Below the pieces are notes generated by a model that did not search any database, was not told the DNA's origin, and was given only the letters and a program-made list of their open reading frames with translations. Shown piece by piece: positions 20,041 to 30,579 of a DNA stretch of 64,000 bases (position 1 is the stretch's first letter; each line of letters starts with the position of its first letter). The position numbers were made by a program, and so were the translations under genes. The DNA is from Sycobia sp. Sy_11 (taxonomy: Eukaryota > Arthropoda > Insecta > Hymenoptera > Epichrysomallidae). Where the stretch lies: assembly GCA_018907035.1 (NCBI GenBank), contig JACCIC010000125.1, forward strand, positions 682,001 through 746,000, read 5' to 3'.

Positions 20041-21206
20041 GTTGGTAACAATGATATGAACGATACTTTCAAATAAAAAATTGTATTATATACTTTATAT
20101 CTTTCAATTCTTCTTTTTGAGTTAGGAATATTAAAAAATATATCCTAATGGTTCATTTGTCAGAACGATGAATTCCGCATTTTAAATTATTTATAAATGT
20201 CACTGTAAAAAAAATTTCAAATAATAAGAATGGAAACAATTTTATGACATCAGTCTTTAAGTCATCCGATAAATTAATTTCAATATACTTTTTTATGCCT
20301 ACGATGGCATAATTAGCAGAGAGAAAAACTCTTAATTAGATGGTCTCAATTCCTGTACCTGCCCCATCCAATTAAAATAAGAACCACTATAATATTTATA
20401 TCTGCTTTATTAATAAATATTTAGTAAACCTATGTCACTGATTCACATTACTCGTTGAAATAAATAGAAACATTAAATAGAGTGATATAAAAATAAAAAC
20501 TGTTGAACTGCTTCACAATAGTATTTATTTTTTTAAATCAATTTCTTTGATAGGTGAACTTTGTATGTATACTTGATTTTTTATTCCATACTATGTTCGT
20601 TAATTTTTAAAAATCATAACATGCCCGTATTATTCTTTGATGTGGGGGTTGTGGATTTACTTTTAGATGAAATGATTCTATCTAGAAGAATATCCGCAAT
20701 GCAATGTGACTGACCGCAGTGCAATGTCTAAAACCTTGGTGCTAATAGATGAGTTTGAAAGTTAAAACTTTTTAACTACACGCGACAAACTAAAGGTACC
20801 AAAAGTCAAAAATAGAGAGGGGATTGCTAATGCGCCCGACAAATCATCATATCAGTTAACTATGTCATACTGGAATCATGATGATATGCATTTGTGTATA
20901 GTAGGAATACATATTGTTATAGTATTGTTGTATGCTGTTATTTCTTCATGTTGCTGCGAAACTTTCACTATATGTGAAGGTAAGGATGCAAAAGTGGAGA
21001 AAAACGAGGACCGATAACGATAAAGAAGACGTGATTTGCGTATTTAATAGAAGGAGCAGGAGGCGACAGAGTCCCGAAGTGAAAAGAGTGGGATAGAGTC
21101 GCTGTAGTAGAATTATTCCATATGAAGCCATACTCAGTGCGGCAAACTGCAAATCGAAAAATTTGGCAATTTTCAATGGGCTTGACAGTGGCTAATAAGT
21201 ATTAAG

Positions 21207-21423
21207 TGTACAAGTAAGTTTCCAGCATTTGTCAAAATATGACGTCAACAGTGGATTCTCGGTAGAAATTTCAGATCTTATGTATTATCCGGAATTCATA
21301 AATTACCAGAAAGATGAGAAAACGTTATAGCTTCCGATGTACGATACAATAAAGGATATATAACCGTGTGTGCTAAGAAAATCTCACATGTTTCCAAAAC
21401 ACTGGAAACATACTTGTAAACCC
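21207..21423. mobile_element. Mariner-derived MITE
   Basis: About 217 bases with inverted ends: TGTACAAGTAAGTTTCCAGC at the left, and TTTACAAGTATGTTTCCAGT on the complement of the right. The ends match those of the mariner remnants at 31270-32172 and 61630-62630. There is no transposase, so it is an internally deleted, non-autonomous copy. Confidence 0.7.
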
Positions 21424-21424
21424 A

Positions 21425-21450
21425 ATATATATATATATATATATATATAT
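21425..21450. repeat. (AT)n microsatellite at the R1 element 3' end
   Basis: About 26 bases of AT directly adjoin the poly(A) end (poly-T on this strand) of the R1-clade element. Confidence 0.9.
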
Positions 21451-21598
21451 GTTTTTTTTTTTATCCGGGAATATTACTTCGGCGGGGCTGTTAGTTAGCC
21501 TATACGGCTCCTCTTCTTATGACACTATCCTACGTCCCCCATCCGCACAAGTGATCAGGGGTTTAGTGTTCGTCCTCTGCAACTTAAAATAGAATCAG

Positions 21599-22450
21599 CT
21601 AGCCTAGTTCATCCTGGGCTATTCGCCTAATTCTTTCGGCATTTCTAAGTTTGGTCAACACCTCTTTTACGAAACTGGCTACTGCCTTCCAGTCTTCAGA
21701 AGATTCCAGCATTATTGATAGGATGCTATCTGGTCTTATTGGCTTATTGATGATGTTCATCAAGTGCTCACGTTGTGTTCTAAAACGAGGGCAGCTCACT
21801 AATATATGCTCGGCATCCTCAACCAATGTCGGACAGATGGGGCGCAAATCATTATTATCCAGGTGAAAACGGTGAAAATAGTACCTAAAACAACCATGTC
21901 CAGTCAGCAACTGGGTTAGGTGGAAATCTAGTTCCCCGTGTTTCCTGTTGATCCATCTGTGTATGTCTGGAAGGATACGATAAGTCCATCGGCCTTTGCT
22001 AGAATTGTTTCATCGTTTTTGCTATATTTCTATAGAACGATGACGTTCCACGTTTTTAGCACCTTGTAGAGAATCCACTGCGGCCTTACATTTGTTGTGT
22101 AGCCTAGCCAGTTCATCTGCAGTTAAATCGAAAGGAAGAATTCCGGCAAGTACCTCAGCAGCGTCGGTGGATACTGTCCTGTAACCACTAATAATACGTA
22201 TACAGGAGCGGCGACGGGTCGCAATGGCCAGCTCACAATACGATTTAATTCCACATACATGATGCCAGATTGGCGCTGCATACATGCTGACAGAATTAAC
22301 AACATAAGCTAATTGCTTCTTCTGGGGTGGGCGTGGGCCACCAATGTTAGGCATGAGCCGACACAAGGGAGCTGAAACTCGTTGCGCTTCTTCGCCAGAT
22401 ATCTTTAGATGCTCTATGAAGATTAACCTGGCATCAAGCTGTACACCCAA
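21599..22450 (-). pseudogene. R1-clade ORF2, C-terminal part
   Basis: The minus-strand frame 22450-22022 has VNSVSMYAAPIWHHVCGIKS and the SGYRTVSTDAAEVLAGILP stretch, typical of the thumb and downstream region of R1-type polymerases. The frame 21910-21599 has GHGCFRYYFHRFHL and CPTLVEDAEHILVSCPRF, the C-terminal CCHC-like cluster. The two pieces are in different frames, so at least one indel separates them (about 21910-22022). Confidence 0.75.
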
Positions 22451-24378
22451 GTATCGTAAAGATGGCGCAGAACTAATGCAGCAGCTACCAACTTTAAGAG
22501 TAATACTATCTACCTTCTTACGACTGCTGACAAGAAGTACTTCTGTCTTGTGCTCCGCTAATTGTAGGCCAACCGACTTAATTCATCTATTGATGTTGAT
22601 TGTCTCATTGGCATTTTCAGTGAGCCATCACTATCAGAGCGATATCGTCAGCGTACTCTACTGTTATTGAACCAGGCGGTTGTGAAATCCTCAACACGCC
22701 ATCATACATAATATTCCACAATATAGTTCCCATAACCGAGCCCTGGGGGAATCCCGCAGTAACCTTATCCGATACAATGCCTTCATCCGTTCGGTATAAT
22801 ATTATCCTATTCTCAAAGTAGCTGGCCACGACAGTCTGTAGATAACCGACGTAATCGAAGGTACTCCGAACTCTTTATGAGAATTCATAATAGAAGACCA
22901 GCGCGCTGAATTAAAGGCATTCTTGACATCTAGAGCGACAATGGCACAATACTGTTTAGTGCCACCTTTCCATCTCTTACCACTGATTGCATTTCTTGCG
23001 GTACACACTACCATTTGAATAGCATCGACTGTTGATTTTGATTTCCAAAATCCAAATTGGCGTATAAGCCGTGCAATCCTTCAGTGAATGCTTCCAGTTG
23101 ACTACATATTATTTTTTCAAATATTTTACCCACCGTATCGAGCATACACAATGGTCTGTATCATGACAGATCATCAAGTGGGTTATTGCCCTTAGATAAC
23201 AGGACTAACCTCTGAGTTTTCCAGCAATCAGGAAAAATACCCTCAAGAAGACAAGCATTAAATACTTTTAGAAATATAGATGGATTCTTCTGAATCGCCA
23301 ACTTAACTGCAGCATTAGGGATACTATCAGGGCCAGGGCAGCATTGTCTCTAATCTTAGCGTAAGCATTATGTAGCTCCATTTCTATTATAGAAGGTATA
23401 TCGTCCGAGTGCGTGCCAGTACAGTCCCTTGGGTGTCATTGGGAAAGAGAGCGGAAACAATCTTATCAATCAATACCGTGCTAGCAGGTTGCATTGGTGC
23501 CCTACTCAATCGTGCCATGACTGTTTTGTATGGTCGTCCTCATAAGTCATTGTTGGCCTCTGCACACAATTCAAGCCAGCATCGACATTTGCTTGCCTTA
23601 ATGGCCTTGACAAGCGCTCTTTGTGCTTCTTTAAACAAACTATTAAACGTATCACGATGGGTGCAGACTCTTTGGACAAGTCTACGTGCGCGATGACATT
23701 GTTTGCGCAATTTTGCAATTTCATTTGTCGACCAGAAGACAGATTGACGATGTTTAAATCCGCTCTTAGTCTTAGTCATCGATGCATCGCATGCTTCAGA
23801 GATATGCTTCATGAGTGCATTTGTCAGATGGCCTGGTGTATCATATTCTAAACGCTCTTCTGATATGATAGTGGCGAATACTTCACAGTCTAGCGATCTG
23901 ATGTTCCATTTCCGTGTGGGCATCCACTCATTGCACTTGTTCTTTACTTTCTTCTCTGCAATCTCGTACAAGATCGCCCTGTGATCACTGTGGGTGTAAA
24001 GGTCGCTTACTCTCCAATTAAGGATCCGCTGAATCAGGTCATCAGGCGAATGTTACATCAATGACTGATTTTTTATCTCCCCTAATGAAAAATGATTCAA
24101 ATCCCTTATTAAACACGTGGAGTTGAAGAGAATTAAGGCCATCAAGCAGCATACTACCTCTGTTATTTGTTGAAGCGCTTCCCGAGGCAGTGGACCAGAC
24201 GTTAAAATCGCCAGTGATTAATAATGGTTTCTTGTCCATGGCCTCATCAACTAGTTTAGCTACAAGGATTTCAAACTGCTTGTCCGTCAAGCTTGGAGGA
24301 GCATATACACTAAAGACGTATATTTCTTGTATTTTAGCCCAGGATATCAATTCGCTCCGATGACTCGACTGCTTTAGT
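22451..24378 (-). pseudogene. R1-clade ORF2: endonuclease C-terminal half and reverse transcriptase
   Basis: The endonuclease is seen at 24350-24042: IYVFSVYAPPSLTDKQFE, then KKPLLITGDFNVWSTASGS, where the GDFN motif is catalytic. A linker ORF at 23971-23540 holds NEWMPTRKWNIRSLDCEVF. Reverse transcriptase motifs follow: AIVALDVKNAFNSARWSSIM (23014-22802), AGFPQGSVMGTILWNIMYDG and EYADDIALIV (22829-22617), the last being the catalytic YADD box. The pieces overlap in different frames and carry stops, so the polymerase is inactive. Confidence 0.82.
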
Positions 24379-24391
24379 ACCTGCCTATTTT

Positions 24392-24852
24392 AAAACAATT
24401 GAATTGTACTTCTGTCGACTGCCCATATACAAATTAATAAATATTTTTAGGGACTCTAAGTCCCTAAGTCCCTGATGAGGAGCCGTAGCGAGCTCGAAAC
24501 GTTGGACAAATCTTCAATTAGGTAAGGGTGTTGGGGACAGTCAGACTGCACTTTACTAACAAAGAATTTTTTCAGCTAATATTTTATTTTCAGATTAGTC
24601 TACGGGCGTGAATGTAAACAAGGACAGTCTGACTGTCATTATCATTTTAATTTAATTTTTAATTTAATTTTTATTTTTAATTTTTATTTTTTATTTTTAT
24701 TATTTTTTATTTTTATTTCTTATTTTTTATTTTTTATTATTATTTTTATTTTTTATTTTTATTTTATTTTTATTTTTATTTTTATTTTATTTTATTTTTG
24801 GTTGAAATTGATTGGACTGTAAGACCAATAAAAAAAAAAAAAATATTTATTA
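24392..24852 (+). mobile_element. Solo Penelope-like terminal repeat nested in the R1 element
   Basis: A 13-base duplication ACCTGCCTATTTT flanks it (24379-24391 and 24853-24865). The first 60 bases are the inverted tail (GTCGACTGCCCATATAC, then AATTAATAAATATTTTT) also found at the right end of the 15 kb copy. Then comes the forward unit with a hammerhead at its start, the GTTGGGGACAGTC block, a long T/A-rich run and AATATTTATTAA at the end. It splits the endonuclease of the R1-clade ORF2, so it is younger than that element. Confidence 0.82.
24468..24507 (+). ncRNA. Hammerhead ribozyme, Penelope type, intact core
   Basis: It has the same layout as the copy at 15140: GTCC, exact CTGATGA box, stem II GGAGC/GCTC, CGAAAC, GTT and GGAC. 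No difference from the 15140 copy is seen within the motif. It sits at the junction between the short inverted tail and the forward repeat. Confidence 0.8.
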
Positions 24853-24865
24853 ACCTGCCTATTTT

Positions 24866-25099
24866 GACCATTCCAGAGGGTAGCTCTATTGCTCGTGTCA
24901 CTTATCCAGCGCTGTGGTCTGTCCTTGTCACAATATGGTTCGGAGATTACAGCAATGTCTATTCTTAGCTCCTTTATTGTCTGTTTCAGCAGGTCATGAG
25001 CCGCTACCCAATGGTTGGTATTCAGTTAGGTATTCTCATGTTTTATGTCTGTATAAAAACTCCACACCGATCGGGCACTTATAGCTGTATGCTGGATGG
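24866..25099 (-). pseudogene. R1-clade ORF2, endonuclease N-terminal half
   Basis: Read on the minus strand this gives NTNHWVAAHDLLKQTIKE, then IAVISEPYCDKDRPQRW, the N-terminal endonuclease motif with the catalytic E of the SEPY box. It is separated from the rest of the domain by the Penelope insertion. A stop and a start-codon loss near 25030 are apparent. Confidence 0.65.
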
Positions 25100-26387
25100 T
25101 TAATCTGCTTTTTTTCCTTTACATTTACAGAGTAAACAGCAGGGCTCGTTTACACACAGCTTGGATAGATGGTCTTTTCCACCGCAGTGCCTGCAAAGAT
25201 TAGTTCTGTCAGGGCCCGAGCACACGGCCGCTAAATGGCCAGTCTGCCAACACGTGAAGTAGCGCTTTATTTCTGTTTTTTTTTCGAACTCTGCAGCTGA
25301 CCCATCCGATTCGAACATGCCTTGCACGTAGTAACTCAGCTGCGTGGCTATATGGCACAGACACCACCGCCGTCTGAGTACCTCCATGAGCTTGCCGCAA
25401 GGAACGAGCAATTAGCATGTTAGTCTGCTTTAGTTCGAGGTGTGTTTTCAGAGCCTCTAATACTTCATTCTTTGTAGTGACCTCATGTATATCTTTAATC
25501 TCCAAAGCAATAAGATTAGTCAGGACCGAAGTGGATGGGCTATGGCCAACCTTAGTTTTAACAATGTGAGCCAACTCATGTGCATCCTTGGCTGTCCGTT
25601 CTAACTGAAGTACAAGGGCACCGCTTGAATTTCTGCGTATCCTGTTAACCTCATTCTTCACATGAGATAACTCCGGGTCATTCTTTATTTGACGCAGTAC
25701 CTCCGCGTATGTAAGTCCTTCATTGGCCTTAATCAAAATGGAATTAGGTCTATTTCGTCCATTAAACCTGCGTGCACTAGGTAATTCTTTATCTTTACCT
25801 TTGGGCTTCTTGCGCTTGATGGTCTGCCATTGATTTTCCTTGGCCTCAGACTTCCTTGTAGGTACTCCAACTGATTCTGGTGGTCTCCTTAAGCCCAGTG
25901 ATGGTTCTTTCGTCCTTTTGCTACCTACTGTTTTAGGATTGGAATCTATCCCTTCGGCTGCGCTTCGTTTGGTATCAGAGCGTAGACTCGGCGTAGTCTG
26001 AGTCACCACTTCATTAGTACCGGGACGGTGATACTGCAACAGATCATCCTCTGCCATACTGATGCATTTGTGTGAGGCATTAATAGAACGATCAAGATCC
26101 TTAATGGCCTTGTGCACGTTATGCGTATCTTTAACAAAATCCAACAGTTGGCTGATCTTCTCACCAAGTCGCTCCAGATGATTGTTTCTGCGCGTCATGG
26201 AGATTTCTCGATCCGTCATTTCTTTATCCATCATAACATCTCCTTTAGTACCCAATGTACTGTCTATGATGATGTTGGATTTGCCCTCCCCCGAATCCGA
26301 GGGTAGCACTCTATCGGAATCGGTGAGTAGAGTGACCGGTCTTGCCGGAGTTACTCCCTGAGATATATCCTTGTTTATACCAAACAT
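25100..26387 (-). CDS. R1-clade ORF1 (gag-like), frameshifted before the zinc knuckles
   Basis: ORF1 binds the element RNA. The main frame (26387-25209, 392 residues) has a charged N-terminal half with KRKKPKGKDKELPSARRF, then a conserved region with GLTYAEVLRQIKNDPELSHV and SSGALVLQLERTAKDAHELA, typical of R1/TRAS ORF1. Near 25270 a run of T on the plus strand has changed length, so the knuckles lie in the next frame (25411-25100): CWQTGHLAAVC, CRHCGGKDHLSKLC and CCLLCKCKGKK. The shift is probably a replication-slippage loss of function. The upstream 26388-26551 would be the 5' UTR. Confidence 0.8.
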
Positions 26388-26549
26388 TAATCATAATTGG
26401 CCTTAAGTTCGGGAGGCCCTCCCTATTAGCTTTTTCTATCCGCCCTGAGTATTTTATTTTCTCAGTAGCCTCTACAAATTGTAGCGAGCCATCCCCTATC
26501 CGCAATCTGGGGAGGCACCAAATAGGAGAAAGCAACAAAACTCCACACT

Positions 26550-26551
<2 letters not shown>

Positions 26552-26611
<60 letters not shown>

Positions 26612-26660
26612 ATATGTGTGCGTGCGCGCGCGCGTGTGTGTGTGTGTTTGTGTGTATATT
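26552..26660. repeat. Compound (AT)n / (GT)n / (GC)n microsatellite
   Basis: An (AT)n run to about 26602 is followed by ATGTATGTA, then GTGCGTGCGCGCGCGCGTGT and GTGTGTTTG. It borders the 5' end of the R1-clade element and, with the (AT)n at 21425, marks its insertion into simple sequence. Confidence 0.9.
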
Positions 26661-26989
26661 ATCTATTTTCGTATTAAACATAAATTGAATTGTTGAAATT
26701 GAAATAAAATGAATGTACAATTAACTGAAGACTCGCTGTACATTTCGTGAATCATGTTTTAATAATATAATGCAAATTATATTAAAACACTTGAATAGTT
26801 TTGCAATTTTAAGAATATTTATTCTCAAACCGTTGTTTCGACTATGATGCCATTATCATCACCACCGTGAGCGATTACCACACTTGGTATTGATCTTTGA
26901 TAATGGTATCATATTCGATAATTAAAACAATGGAAAAATAAATCTTACATTTATGAAATTACTTTAAAAAACACTTAATATGCGAAAAT

Positions 26990-27640
26990 GGAACAATAGA
27001 CAAACTTTATGGGATTCCCAAAATTCACAAAGAGAAATTGACCTATAGAATAGTAATATCAGCAATTAATTTTCTAAAACATAATATTGCAAGTTTTTTA
27101 ACAAATATATTAGTTAAGATCGTTGGAATAACCAACTCTTATATTAAAGATATGTGGAGTTTTTATGAAGCAGTTAAAGATATTAAAATTCTGAATAACT
27201 AATATAAGATTTCATTGGATGTAGTATCTTTGTTTATAAATATATCATTAGATTTATTTAAAGATATTATAGAAGAAAAATGGTCAGAAATTAACATATA
27301 CACAAAATTAACAAAAGATGAATTTCTTAAGGCAATAAATTAAGTTTTCAATAACACAATTTTTTCTTTTCAAAATAATTTTTATGAACATAAATATGGC
27401 TGCCAATGAGATCACCTTTATCACCGATGATTGCTAATTTGGTAATGGAAAAATGCGAAAATATTGCACTAAATAAGTTGAATTTTGAACTAATTATCTA
27501 TAAAAGATATGTAGATGACATCTTTATAATTGTACCAAAAAAGTGGATGTTTTTAATTCCATCCATGATAGAATTAAATATACAAAGGAATTAGAATTAG
27601 ACATTAAATTAAGTTTTTTGGATTTCAATATTATTAGAGT
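26990..27640 (+). pseudogene. Penelope-like reverse transcriptase remnant
   Basis: Recognisable pieces are YGIPKIHKEKLTYRIVISAI, then KISLDVVSLFINISLDLFKD with the first catalytic D, then SPLSPMIANLVMEKCENIAL and YKRYVDDIFIIVPKKWMF with the YVDD box (27406-27594). Stops and frame changes at about 27200, 27342 and 27408 break the frame. Confidence 0.8.
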
Positions 27641-27697
27641 TAGTAATATTTAAATTAATAATTAAATTGATACAGAAAACCTACATGGTCAGGTAGG

Positions 27698-28230
27698 TTG
27701 TTAAATTTTAACTCACACCATCTATTCGGAAACATGATAGATATTGTAAAGGAAGTCATCGACAGAGCAATCAAATTATTACACAAAGAGTTTAGAAAAG
27801 ATAATTTAAAATTATTTAAAGAGATATTCATTAACAATGATTATTCAATAGGCTTTATAGATAAAATGATTGCAGAGAGAGTGGATCAAATTTATAATAG
27901 CACTAGAGAACTTAATATGTAAATGAGGGATAATAATAATAAAATCGTGATATTACCATATGTAAAAGAATTATCCGAAAGAATTAGAAGTGCATTTAAA
28001 AAGCATAATATTCAAGCTTACTTTGGAAACAATAATAATATTAGAAAGCTATTTCATAATTGTAAACATAAGCATGATAAGCGTTTGAAAATAGGAGTAG
28101 TATACAAAATAAATTGTAAAGATTGTGACAAATAGTATTAGACAAACGGGAAGAAACCGAAGACGAACAATATATGAGCATCAGTATAGCTTACGAAGTA
28201 TGAATGATCCAGGCTAAAAGAACACAGTTT
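27698..28230 (+). pseudogene. Penelope-like C-terminal domain and GIY-YIG endonuclease remnant
   Basis: Frames 27698-27922 and 27923-28135 include FRKDNLKLFKEIFINNDYSI, KIVILPYVKELSERIRSAFK and IGVVYKINCKDCDK, the pre-endonuclease cysteine motif. A TAG follows directly, and in the next frame come IRQTGRNRRR and IYEHQYSLRSMNDPG, where the GIY-YIG motif has become SIRQTGR. The endonuclease is therefore broken at its active centre. Confidence 0.75.
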
Positions 28231-28521
28231 AAACTTATTACATTCTGTGGATTTAGAAAATGTAGATATTTCAGAATAAGGTATTAAAAATAAATATAAA
28301 AGAGAAACTCTTGAAAATATTCATATTTTGAAGAATCCCAATAATGTAAATTTAATTTTATAGTGAAGTAAATAGGATAATATTTATCATTCCTTATTAA
28401 TATAAAATTTGTATTTCGCATTTAAGTTAAGAAAGTTGTGGACCTATGAATGTTATATTAATAAATTTAGAGTGGGGATGGAATATATAAAGTAGCATGC
28501 TGGGTTTTTCAATTTAGTTTA

Positions 28522-28560
28522 GTTCCTGAGGATGAACCGTAGCGGTTCAAAACGTCGGAC
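28522..28560 (+). ncRNA. Hammerhead motif, variant core, Penelope type
   Basis: The order is GTTC, CTGAGGA (one change from CTGATGA), a strong stem II GAACC/GGTTC around GTAGC, then AAAAC, GTC and GGAC. GTTC and GGAC can pair as stem I. The altered box suggests weak or no self-cleavage. Location is at the head of the terminal repeat after the Penelope ORF. Confidence 0.6.
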
Positions 28561-28935
28561 GCCAAAGTAATTCTAAATTTAAGGTGGTGGGGGTAATCAG
28601 GTTGTCCTTTGCTAACATAGAATATTGTTTTTATTATTTTTATTTTATTTTTTTATTATTTTATTTTTATTTTGATTTTATTATTAATTTTTAATATAAT
28701 TTATTGTAGTAATAAGTTTTATTTCAGATTCTACGGGGGTGAACATGAACAAGGACAGTCTGACTGTCATTATTTTAGCTAATATATTATATTATAAAGA
28801 ATGTAAGATCGATAAAAATATTCATTAATAAAATAATAGAAATATATTAAATATTTATTTTATTACACAGGACGAAAAGAAATCGCAAAAAGTTCGCGAT
28901 ATGATACATTTGAATGGAGCGGAAGGAAGAGGAGG

Positions 28936-28936
<1 letters not shown>

Positions 28937-28995
<59 letters not shown>
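28937..28995. repeat. (AT)n microsatellite
   Basis: About 59 bases of alternating AT. Confidence 0.95.
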
Positions 28996-28999
<4 letters not shown>

Positions 29000-29405
29000 A
29001 TATTACTTACCGTAAGTAATTGCTTTCAGCGGAGGTCGTCCTCTCTCGTGGGCATTGTAGTGCCCATTGACTGCCATCTATAGTGTCAGGGTGTCACGTG
29101 GTAGCAGGAGCTCGGTGGTGGCTGCGTAGCAGCATCAAATAATGCAATGTCGACTTGTCGCGAGTAGAGTAGATTCGTCATTGTCCTCGCATCAGCACGT
29201 TGAATTTGATACCTAATTTCTCCTATAAGCCTGGACTAAATGTATTTTATTTTGAAATCCCTGTATAAGTTTTCTCTTATCGTTGCATTTCTTCTACGAA
29301 TTCGAATTTTCTATTAAAAAATGCTCTTATTTAACGAAAACGATCATTCCCAATGCCTAAACAGTTATAAGCTTCTAAAAAGTAGTAAATCTTACTTAAT
29401 GTTCA
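28996..29405. other. Unassigned stretch in the large intron
   Basis: Moderately GC-rich to about 29215 (for example GGAGGTCGTCCTCTCTCGTG), then AT-rich. No ORF or known repeat is recognised. Its abrupt start at the (AT)n tract resembles the LTR insertions elsewhere, but no matching end is seen. Confidence 0.4.
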
Positions 29406-29409
29406 AAAA

Positions 29410-29815
29410 ATTGAATTAATAAATATTCTTTCATCGGTTTTACAGTTTTCATAAAATTATTCACTATACTAATGTAATAACAATGAGACTGTCCTTGTTT
29501 ATAATTAGCCCCGTAATAACTGAAATGAAAATTACTAAAACAACAAAATTAAATTAAATTAAAAAACAAATAAATTATCTATATATTTGGTTAATTAATA
29601 GGACTAATTGAAATTAAAAATGATGATGGAAGATGAAAAAAAGAGATTCAAAACGTCAACATTCTAGGTAAATTTAAATTTAGCTTATTTTTTCTGATTC
29701 TATGAAGGGTATTTATAAAGAATAATTATAAACAAAGATAGTCTGACTGTCATTATATTAGAATAGTAGATTATTATTTAAAGATTATAAGGCAAATAAA
29801 AATATTTATTAATTT
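29410..29815. mobile_element. Old Penelope-like inverted repeat pair
   Basis: A reversed unit (about 29415-29580, starting TTAATAAATATTCTTTCATC and including GAGACTGTCCTTGTTTATAA) is followed by a forward unit (about 29620-29815) with GATAGTCTGACTGTCATTAT and the end AAATATTTATTAAT. The hammerhead site at 29626-29660 is decayed (GATGGAAGATG ... TTCAAAACGTC). The layout is the same as at 14773-15517, only older. Confidence 0.65.
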
Positions 29816-30154
29816 AGTTTAGAGCAATTCACATCCGCAAAATTTATAATTAATTAAAAATTTTTTTTGATCATTGCAATTATGTACATGACGAATGCAG
29901 CATACATATTTGAAAATATATTGAAAATAGTTTCAAATTCTTATTAAATAATAGTTGTCTCCATTCATATATCGATAAAATCTTTTTATAACTTAATAAA
30001 TTTGTATAATATTTCGTCTTCCATAAGTGATTCGGAATTCTAATTTTTACAGTGATATTAAAGTAAAGCATTCAAAACTTATTCTAATTTAATATTTTAG
30101 AAATATAAACCCATTTCCTATTAATTGCTAATTTTATATTATATAAATCTCCAG

Positions 30155-30245
30155 AATACTGGAAGAGTAATCGCAGTTCTTAGTGGACACAATCGATACG
30201 TTGCGTGTTGTGCCTTTTCGAAAAATGGACATTTACTTGCTACAG
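30155..30245 (+). CDS. WD40 gene (WDSUB1-like), exon d
   Basis: The exon is 91 bases, with acceptor AATCTCCAG and donor GTAAAT. It encodes NTGRVIAVLSGHNRYVACC and AFSKNGHLLATG, starting a new blade with the GH dipeptide typical of WD40 repeats. It joins exon c in frame (WET-NTGRV). It ends in phase 1. Confidence 0.85.
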
Positions 30246-30306
30246 GTAAATCAAAATTAACAGTTTTCATTTTGTAATATAAAGATTTGATTACAATGGA
30301 TTATAG

Positions 30307-30419
30307 GTTCCAATGATAAAAGTGTCATCGTTTGGGATCTAACTGGTAACTTAAGTCTGGAATCCGAGCTTCTTCGACAAGGCGCTGTAAAGCTGGAAAG
30401 CAACGATCGATCTGACAAA
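30307..30419 (+). CDS. WD40 gene (WDSUB1-like), exon e
   Basis: The exon is 113 bases after a 61-base intron. It encodes SNDKSVIVWDLTGNLSLESE, completing the blade with VWD, and then a charged linker LLRQGAVKLESNDRSDK. The donor is AAA|GTAAGC, phase 0. In vertebrate WDSUB1 the propeller ends here and leads to SAM and U-box domains; no SAM or U-box sequence is recognised in this window. Confidence 0.83.
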
Positions 30420-30579
30420 GTAAGCCTTAAAATTAAACAGTTTGAAGAAAATAAAAAATACTGTGTTATTGACTTTTTTAATAATGTCAATTGGTCGGAT
30501 GTTATAATTAAGTAGTTGTTCAATTAAGTAATATGTTTATAATTAAGTACGCCAATTAGAAGTTGAATTATGTTCTTAG

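Larger units (their letters stand above)
21451..26551 (-). mobile_element. R1-clade non-LTR retrotransposon inserted in (AT)n, full length but decayed
   Basis: On the minus strand the element runs from GGATATAT/CCAGTGTGGAG at 26551 to a short A-run at about 21451-21461, with (AT)n on both sides. ORF1 (gag-like with zinc knuckles) is followed by ORF2 with an apurinic-type endonuclease, reverse transcriptase and a C-terminal cysteine-histidine motif. This order and the ORF1 type match the R1/TRAS/Waldo group. Frameshifts and stops are present in both ORFs, and a 461-base Penelope repeat has been inserted into the endonuclease region. Confidence 0.8.
26990..28840 (+). mobile_element. Penelope-like retroelement, decayed
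   Basis: Reverse transcriptase remnants are followed by a GIY-YIG-like region and then by a terminal repeat with a hammerhead motif (28522) ending ATAAAAATATTCATTAAT near 28830. This RT-endonuclease order is diagnostic of Penelope-like elements. It links the hammerhead repeats elsewhere in the window to their parent family. A 3' fragment of a related copy lies at 48300-49045. The left boundary is approximate. Confidence 0.8.
20041..30154 (+). other. 10.1 kb intron of the WD40 gene, filled with transposons
   Basis: Five of the six exons are separated by gaps of 61-741 bases or join across this one large intron. It contains a mariner MITE, an R1-clade retrotransposon with a nested Penelope repeat, a Penelope element and a further Penelope inverted remnant. 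The stretches 20077-21206 and 26661-26989 hold nothing I recognise. Confidence 0.75.

Noticed and set aside
26831..26864. Minus-strand GTGATGA...CGAAACAACG, hammerhead-like
   Set aside because: The first core base is wrong and stem II does not pair convincingly.
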